From the NCBI RefSeq assembly GCF_023653455.1, contig NZ_JAKEDR010000114.1:1-10831 (forward strand): DNA of 10,831 nucleotides. Reading direction: 5' to 3'. Positions 6,883 through 10,831 of this stretch are shown piece by piece; position 1 is the stretch's first letter, and each line of letters starts with the position of its first letter. The notes beneath the pieces are model-generated. The model was not told the origin of the DNA. It did not search any database and worked only from the letters and a program-made list of their open reading frames with translations. Both the position numbers and the translations under genes were made by a program. The DNA is from Paraclostridium ghonii. Lineage in GTDB: Bacteria; Bacillota; Clostridia; Peptostreptococcales; Peptostreptococcaceae.

Positions 6883-7098
6883 ATGAAAATTGTAAATCCA
6901 TTAGGACAAACTGTACAAGGTGGGGATATATCTAGAAACCCTAGAGGTGGATGTATTTGTTTTACTGACTCATCTCATATTTCTGGTAGAAGCCAAGTTG
7001 GAAATAGTTGCTTCTCTTGTGGTTGTAATTGCCAATCTGGGAATACAGACAATTTAGTTGCTAACCGTAATATGGCAGCAAATAGAATGACTTATTAA
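6883..7098 (+). CDS. Cysteine-rich RiPP precursor, ruminococcin C-like sactipeptide
   Basis: This 71-aa peptide starts at an ATG with AAGGGGGA eight bases upstream. The leader, about 1-21, is MKIVNPLGQTVQGGDISRNPR. The core has six cysteines: C24-I-C26, then 16 residues, C43-FS-C46-G-C48-N-C50, followed by an Asn/Ala/Arg-rich tail ending NRMTY. As I recall it, mature RumC1 has Cys3-x-Cys5, 16 residues, Cys22-xxx-Cys26 and an Asn/Ala-rich tail, with four thioethers making two hairpins. The C26-C43 spacing here is identical, GC-[VI]-C is shared, and both leaders contain KIV near the start. The difference is CxxCxCxC in place of CxxxC, giving two extra cysteines. The product is probably a secreted thioether-bridged antimicrobial peptide. 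Acceptor residues cannot be assigned from sequence alone. Confidence 0.88.
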   Translation: MKIVNPLGQTVQGGDISRNPRGGCICFTDSSHISGRSQVGNSCFSCGCNCQSGNTDNLVANRNMAANRMTY

Positions 7099-7111
7099 TT
7101 AATTTACTTAA

Positions 7112-7152
7112 AAAGTACTACTTACAAAAAAGTAAGTAGTATTTTATTTTTT
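7112..7152 (+). terminator. Terminator/attenuator between precursor and exporter
   Basis: TACTACTTAC (7116-7125) pairs perfectly with GTAAGTAGTA (7132-7141) around an A6 loop. Further A-T pairs extend the stem, and ATTTTATTTTTTTA follows. It lies 13 bases after the precursor stop. Partial readthrough would keep exporter mRNA below precursor mRNA, a common arrangement in RiPP operons. Confidence 0.75.
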
Positions 7153-7223
7153 TATATTCAATATTAATGAATATTACTTAATTTCAATTTACAATCAACC
7201 CCATATTTAAGGAGGTATATAGT

Positions 7224-8915
7224 GTGCTACAGGAATATAAACAAGATTTACTACTATTTTATAAAACTATAAAGAGCTTAAAAGTTAGTAGAATTAAACT
7301 ATCTATAATATTTATTCTAATGATTTTATCAAATATTTTACAACTAGCCACTCCTTTACTATTTGGAAATATAATTAATGCTATTATAAATAAATCAATG
7401 TATTTAATTAAATTAAATTTATTATGTATGTTTTTAATTTTTGCTATATCTACTATATTAAATTATATAGATAGCACCATGTTAATTAAACTTACTTATA
7501 ATTTAGAACTGAATATGAAAGACAATATATTTAGTTCAATATTAGAAATGCCATATTCTAAATTTCTAAAAAACGATAAAGGAAAGCTAATTAATAATAT
7601 AGAAGATGATGCAAGCGTTTTTTCAGGTTTAATTTCAGATAATCTTAATATTTTAATACAATTTATAAACATGATAATTTCTTTTATATTTATGATTTAT
7701 ATAAGTCCATTATTAACATTCATTATAATTTTAACATTCCCTATAACAGGCATATTGTTTATGTATTCAGGGAAACAAATAAAAAATAAAGAAATTGAGT
7801 ATAGAAATAATCATGATAAGTTTCTCTCATTTTTATATGAATCGCTTTATGGATGGAAATTTTTAAAAATATTTAATGCCGAAAGTAAAAGAAATAATAT
7901 ATTTAGAAAAGATCTTCAGACTCTTAATTTCTTGAAAATTAAAAAGTTTAAAATTGAACTTATATCTCAAATTTTAACTAGTTGGATAACTTTTGTTATA
8001 AATGTTTTAAACATAGTAATTGCAGTATATTTGATTTTTAATGGCAAACTTACTTTGGGTATGTTAACAGCATTTAATGAATATGCAGAAGGATTTAAAG
8101 GGACATTGCTTATGTTTTCTAAACTTAACTCTACTATTCAACAAATATCTGTTTCTATAACAAGAGTTAATGAAGTGTTAAAATACAATATAGAAAAAAT
8201 AACTGAAAAAATTAAAAAATCCAAATTAAGCTCTTCAATTGAAGAATTAACAGTACGAAATTTATCATATTCTACAAATGAAAATATTGAGATTTTAAAA
8301 AACACTAATCTTAAATTTTCTAAAAATAATATATATATAATTAAGGGAGAAAGTGGATCTGGAAAAACTACACTACTTAATATACTAAGTAGTTTTTTAG
8401 AAAACTATACTGGTGAAATACTATTAAATAATACAGAACTAAAACATATAGATACAAAATTTATAAGAAACAAGATAAGTTATATTACACAAGAAAATTA
8501 TTTATTTTCTATGTCAATTAAGGAAAATATAGCATTATATAGAGATATCGACTTAGATGATATAGAAAATGTTTGTAAAAAATTAAATATACATGAAACT
8601 ATAATATCTCTACCTGAAAAATACGATACAATTATAAATAAAAATGGAACTAATTTATCAGGTGGACAAATTCAAAGATTATGTATTGCAAGAGCGATTG
8701 TAACCGACCCTGATGTATATTTATTTGATGAAATTACTTCTTCTATTGATAAGAAAAATACAGATGAGATAGTTAATATAATTGAAGAGATTTCAAAAAA
8801 TTCAATTGTAATACTAACCTCTCACGAAGATCTTAAATTTTCAATTCCAACAATAGAATACCATTTAGAAAATAAGAACTTTGAAATACATTTAGAAGAA
8901 GCATTACAAATATAA
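7224..8915 (+). CDS. ABC exporter (fused permease and ATPase) for the RiPP
   Basis: This 563-aa half-transporter has about six hydrophobic segments in residues 20-300 (type 1 exporter fold), then an ATPase domain. Walker A is GESGSGKT (375-382), the Q-loop Q423, the signature LSGGQ (478-482), Walker B VYLFDE (498-503), and the switch histidine H534. It would work as a homodimer in the membrane. There is no C39 peptidase domain at the N terminus, so unlike PCAT-type bacteriocin exporters it cannot cut the leader during export. The start is GTG, with AAGGAGG eight bases upstream. The gene follows the precursor and is probably expressed by readthrough of the intervening hairpin. The substrate is inferred from context, and a self-protection role by efflux is also possible. 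Confidence 0.92.
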   Translation: MLQEYKQDLLLFYKTIKSLKVSRIKLSIIFILMILSNILQLATPLLFGNIINAIINKSMYLIKLNLLCMFLIFAISTILNYIDSTMLIKLTYNLELNMKDNIFSSILEMPYSKFLKNDKGKLINNIEDDASVFSGLISDNLNILIQFINMIISFIFMIYISPLLTFIIILTFPITGILFMYSGKQIKNKEIEYRNNHDKFLSFLYESLYGWKFLKIFNAESKRNNIFRKDLQTLNFLKIKKFKIELISQILTSWITFVINVLNIVIAVYLIFNGKLTLGMLTAFNEYAEGFKGTLLMFSKLNSTIQQISVSITRVNEVLKYNIEKITEKIKKSKLSSSIEELTVRNLSYSTNENIEILKNTNLKFSKNNIYIIKGESGSGKTTLLNILSSFLENYTGEILLNNTELKHIDTKFIRNKISYITQENYLFSMSIKENIALYRDIDLDDIENVCKKLNIHETIISLPEKYDTIINKNGTNLSGGQIQRLCIARAIVTDPDVYLFDEITSSIDKKNTDEIVNIIEEISKNSIVILTSHEDLKFSIPTIEYHLENKNFEIHLEEALQI

Positions 8916-9000
8916 ATTTTTAATACCCATGAAATATTTAATCAATTTAGTTGAGTCTGTAGGAAAAAATACATAACAAGTACCGTAACCTTAGTAATAT

Positions 9001-9040
9001 AAACGAATGTATTATTTTATAATAGTGCATTCGTTTTTTA
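9001..9040 (+). terminator. Terminator of the RiPP operon
   Basis: AAACGAATG (9001-9009) and CATTCGTTT (9028-9036) form the base of a stem that continues imperfectly inward, followed by TTTA. It lies 86 bases past the exporter stop. Outer arms AAGTACC (8978-8984) and GGTACTT (9041-9047) bracket the whole hairpin. Confidence 0.75.
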
Positions 9041-9163
9041 GGTACTTAAAATTATAAAACATAATAAAATTAACGGTTTTAATTAACTTTGTTGAAAATC
9101 TATATAAAAAACGGAAATTAACCTAGTAATAATTAAATTTTTAGTCATTATTTTATAAATTGA

Positions 9164-9519
9164 TTAAGTACCCCTTTCTGTACAGTTACTTAGTAATTAT
9201 AAGAATTATCTTTTATTAAAATTAAAGGATTTTAGATACTTATCTAGTAAATATAAATTAGGGCATTTTAATTTTTTTCAAAGATACAAATGGCTTAATA
9301 AAACATTTCCGAATATATTCGTATATTGTATTGACAAGTTATAATACAAATTGATAAACTAATAATATAACTAGTTAAAATACAATTAGTTATACAATTA
9401 ATACAACAAATTGAAAACAATTAGTTATACAATTTAAAATACAAATTAAAAAACAATTTATACAAAAAATAGTTTAACAAATAATCAAACAAATTTTTAT
9501 TAAATTTGTTTAATTTACA
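9164..9519 (+). repeat. Iteron-rich putative centromere and parA control region
   Basis: Short TACAATT/ACAAATT motifs recur from about 9345 to 9465. ACAATTAGTTATACAATT occurs twice exactly (9382-9399 and 9417-9434), 35 bp apart. A perfect 10-5-10 palindrome AAACAAATTT/AAATTTGTTT (9487-9496, 9502-9511) stands just before the parA ribosome binding site. Small RHH partners of ParA bind repeated sites before their own operon both as centromere and as operator, which fits this layout. A diverged copy lies at 4499-4852. Confidence 0.65.
9331..9358 (+). promoter_or_regulatory. Candidate parA promoter
   Basis: A perfect TTGACA (9331-9336) is followed after 16 bases by GATAAA (9353-9358). A TATAAT (9340-9345) lies in between without a -35 at proper distance. 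The promoter abuts the repeats, consistent with repression by the RHH protein. The mRNA leader would be about 165 bases long. Confidence 0.4.
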
Positions 9520-9532
9520 AGGAGGAAGTATT

Positions 9533-10339
9533 TTGAAAATATGTTCATTTTTTAATGTAAAGGGTGGAGTAGGAAAGACAACTCTAACTGCCTTAACTGC
9601 TATTAAATTAAGTAAAGAAGATAACAAAGTTTTAATCATCGATGCAGACACTCAAGCAAACTTAACTCAATTTTTATACAAAGTTACTCATAATAATAAA
9701 ACTATGTTTGAAGCCTTAACTGATAATTCAAGCGCAGAGGAAGTTATAATTAAATCTCCACTTCCGACATATTCTAATATAGATTTAATACCATCTGATT
9801 TAAGTTTAAGTGTTCTTTCTGAATTTCTTACAACTAAGACTAACAGAGAAAAATCAGTTTGGAGATGGTTCAAATCTAATATAAAAACTTTAAAAAGTTA
9901 TGATTATGTATTTATAGATTTATCTCCATCATATGATCTAATTGCTAGAAACTTTATGATAGTATCAGATTCGATTATAACGCCTTTAGAGTTTCAAGAT
10001 ATAGCCTCTATAAGAGGATGCGAATTATTTTACAAGAAGTTTAATCAAGACTTAGTGGATATGGAAATGGAAAACACAGCTAAAAGAGCGGTAATTATAA
10101 ACTCATATACAGAAAGAAAACTTTCTACAGGAGATATATTTAATGATTATTTAAATCAATTTGAAGATATTAAAAAAGATTTACTAGATAAAAAATTAAG
10201 TGATACAACTTTAATTAAAAATGCAATATTAAATAAGTTAGATATAGAAGATTATTGCAAAAAGATGAAAAGAAGTCACAAGGTTAGAGAAGAATTTAGT
10301 GAATTGATAGAAGAGTTAAAAGAAAAGGATGTGTTGTAG
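9533..10339 (+). CDS. parA: ParA-type partition ATPase
   Basis: This 268-aa deviant-Walker ATPase drives segregation of plasmid copies over the nucleoid. It has KGGVGKTT at 10-17, DAD at 37-39 (Walker A') and VFID at 126-129 (Walker B). There is no N-terminal DNA-binding domain, which makes it a type Ib ParA like ParF or the delta protein of pSM19035; Soj-like chromosomal proteins are less likely given the small partner and repeats. The start is taken as TTG at 9533, with GGAGG seven bases upstream; the in-frame ATG at 9506 lies inside the palindrome with no ribosome binding site. The partner gene follows three bases after the stop. Confidence 0.93.
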   Translation: MKICSFFNVKGGVGKTTLTALTAIKLSKEDNKVLIIDADTQANLTQFLYKVTHNNKTMFEALTDNSSAEEVIIKSPLPTYSNIDLIPSDLSLSVLSEFLTTKTNREKSVWRWFKSNIKTLKSYDYVFIDLSPSYDLIARNFMIVSDSIITPLEFQDIASIRGCELFYKKFNQDLVDMEMENTAKRAVIINSYTERKLSTGDIFNDYLNQFEDIKKDLLDKKLSDTTLIKNAILNKLDIEDYCKKMKRSHKVREEFSELIEELKEKDVL

Positions 10340-10342
10340 AAT

Positions 10343-10720
10343 ATGGGAATCGATAAATTTTTAGTAGATGAAGAAAAAGTAGAGCTACCTAAAAAAAATT
10401 ACAAGTCAAAAGTAGATGATAAATTAAAAAGTAAATTTGAAGAAGATGAAGTAATAAGTAATTCACTTAATTTATTAGATATGGAAGAAGATAAAAAGGT
10501 AAATAAGAAAGTTTCTATGTCAATATACTTTAATGATGAAGATTTAAAATTGTTAAAAGCTATATCAAAGTTAAAAAATACAACTGTTAATAAAACAATA
10601 ATGAGTATATTGGAAGGACCTTTAGATACAACTAAAAATAATCTTCCAAGTGATTTTAATATAGATAAATTAGCAAAAGAATATGATAAAAATAGTAGGA
10701 ATAAAAAAGTTAAAAGATAG
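10343..10720 (+). CDS. Small RHH partition protein (ParB/ParG-like)
   Basis: This 125-aa, highly charged protein has a flexible N terminus (1-53). A ribbon-helix-helix domain follows: strand VSMSIYF at 57-63, then helices at about 65-78 and 81-91 (LKLLKAISKLKN, TVNKTIMSILEG). A basic tail ends in KKVKR. Such partners of type Ib ParA bind the centromere repeats as dimers, stimulate the ATPase and repress the operon. The start lies three bases after the parA stop; AAGGA is 14 bases away, so translation is probably coupled to parA. The sequence is too diverged to name a specific subfamily. Confidence 0.8.
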   Translation: MGIDKFLVDEEKVELPKKNYKSKVDDKLKSKFEEDEVISNSLNLLDMEEDKKVNKKVSMSIYFNDEDLKLLKAISKLKNTTVNKTIMSILEGPLDTTKNNLPSDFNIDKLAKEYDKNSRNKKVKR

Positions 10721-10727
10721 AAATACA

Positions 10728-10797
10728 AACTAATTGAATACAATTTATACAATAAATTATAAAACAAATTGTTTAAGTAATTGTATTTTTATTAGTT
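10728..10797 (+). terminator. Large inverted repeat after the par operon
   Basis: AACTAAT-TG-AATACAATT (10728-10745) pairs with AATTGTATT-TTT-ATTAGTT (10779-10797). The inner palindrome AAACAATTTGTTT-like stretch (about 10763-10774) repeats the motif seen upstream of parA. A T run (10786-10790) lies within the right arm. It could end the operon and also be a second block of RHH binding sites. The region continues past the window with more ACAAAT motifs. Confidence 0.45.
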
Positions 10798-10831
10798 AAA
10801 CAATTATTATTAAAAATTACAAAACAAATAG

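Noticed and set aside
7154..7174. ATATTCA-N7-TGAATAT dyad before the exporter gene
   Set aside because: The arms are short and fully AT-dominated apart from one C/G, not repeated elsewhere, and have no promoter elements beside them.
9310..9480. CRISPR-like array from repeated TACAATT motifs
   Set aside because: The repeats are too short and irregular, spacers are not uniform, and there are no cas genes; partition iterons explain them better.
10399..10767. 122-codon minus-strand frame
   Set aside because: It is a hydrophobic shadow of the RHH gene in AT-rich DNA, without a ribosome binding site.

Overview
The window is very AT-rich DNA (roughly 25% GC by eye, with one GC-richer gene). Start sites have strong GGAGG/AAGGGGG ribosome binding sites, and GTG and TTG starts occur. 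Proteins and base composition fit a clostridial Firmicute (Clostridium/Peptostreptococcaceae type). The ParA/ribbon-helix-helix pair with an iteron-like upstream region points to a plasmid or plasmid-derived element.

Layout. Positions 78-1346 (minus) encode an unusual protein of three tandem RidA/YjgF domains. Positions 1347-2265 are a long gene-poor gap with a possible decayed IS3-type transposase and a dense block of inverted repeats holding two opposed terminator-like hairpins. Positions 2266-3268 (minus) are a two-gene operon: a 71-aa XRE/Cro-type repressor and a six-pass membrane protein, with a clear promoter inside a repeated TGACAA-N6-TTGTCA operator. Positions 3602-3886 (plus) encode a small three-pass membrane protein with a strong terminator. 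Positions 4016-4447 (minus) encode a VOC/glyoxalase-fold protein.

Positions 5212-8915 (plus) are the most interesting part: a compact RiPP cassette. It consists of a SPASM radical SAM maturase with a PqqD-like front domain, a 71-aa cysteine-rich precursor and an ABC exporter without a peptidase domain. The precursor has the Cys-x-Cys, 16-residue gap, Cys layout of ruminococcin C (RumC), the double-hairpin sactipeptide. It carries two more core cysteines (CxxCxCxC in place of CxxxC). I infer a RumC-related but distinct thioether-bridged antimicrobial peptide: the maturase binds the leader and links cysteines to alpha carbons, and the exporter secretes the product. Leader removal and immunity are not encoded by any gene I can recognise here.

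Positions 9533-10720 (plus) encode ParA and a small RHH partner, with AT-rich repeats on both sides. The roughly 355-bp region upstream of parA has a diverged, collinear second copy at about 4499-4852, just before the RiPP cassette. Its similarity stops exactly where the parA ribosome binding site should be. The cassette therefore sits between two direct copies of a partition control region, which suggests how it was inserted or could be lost, and possibly how it is regulated.
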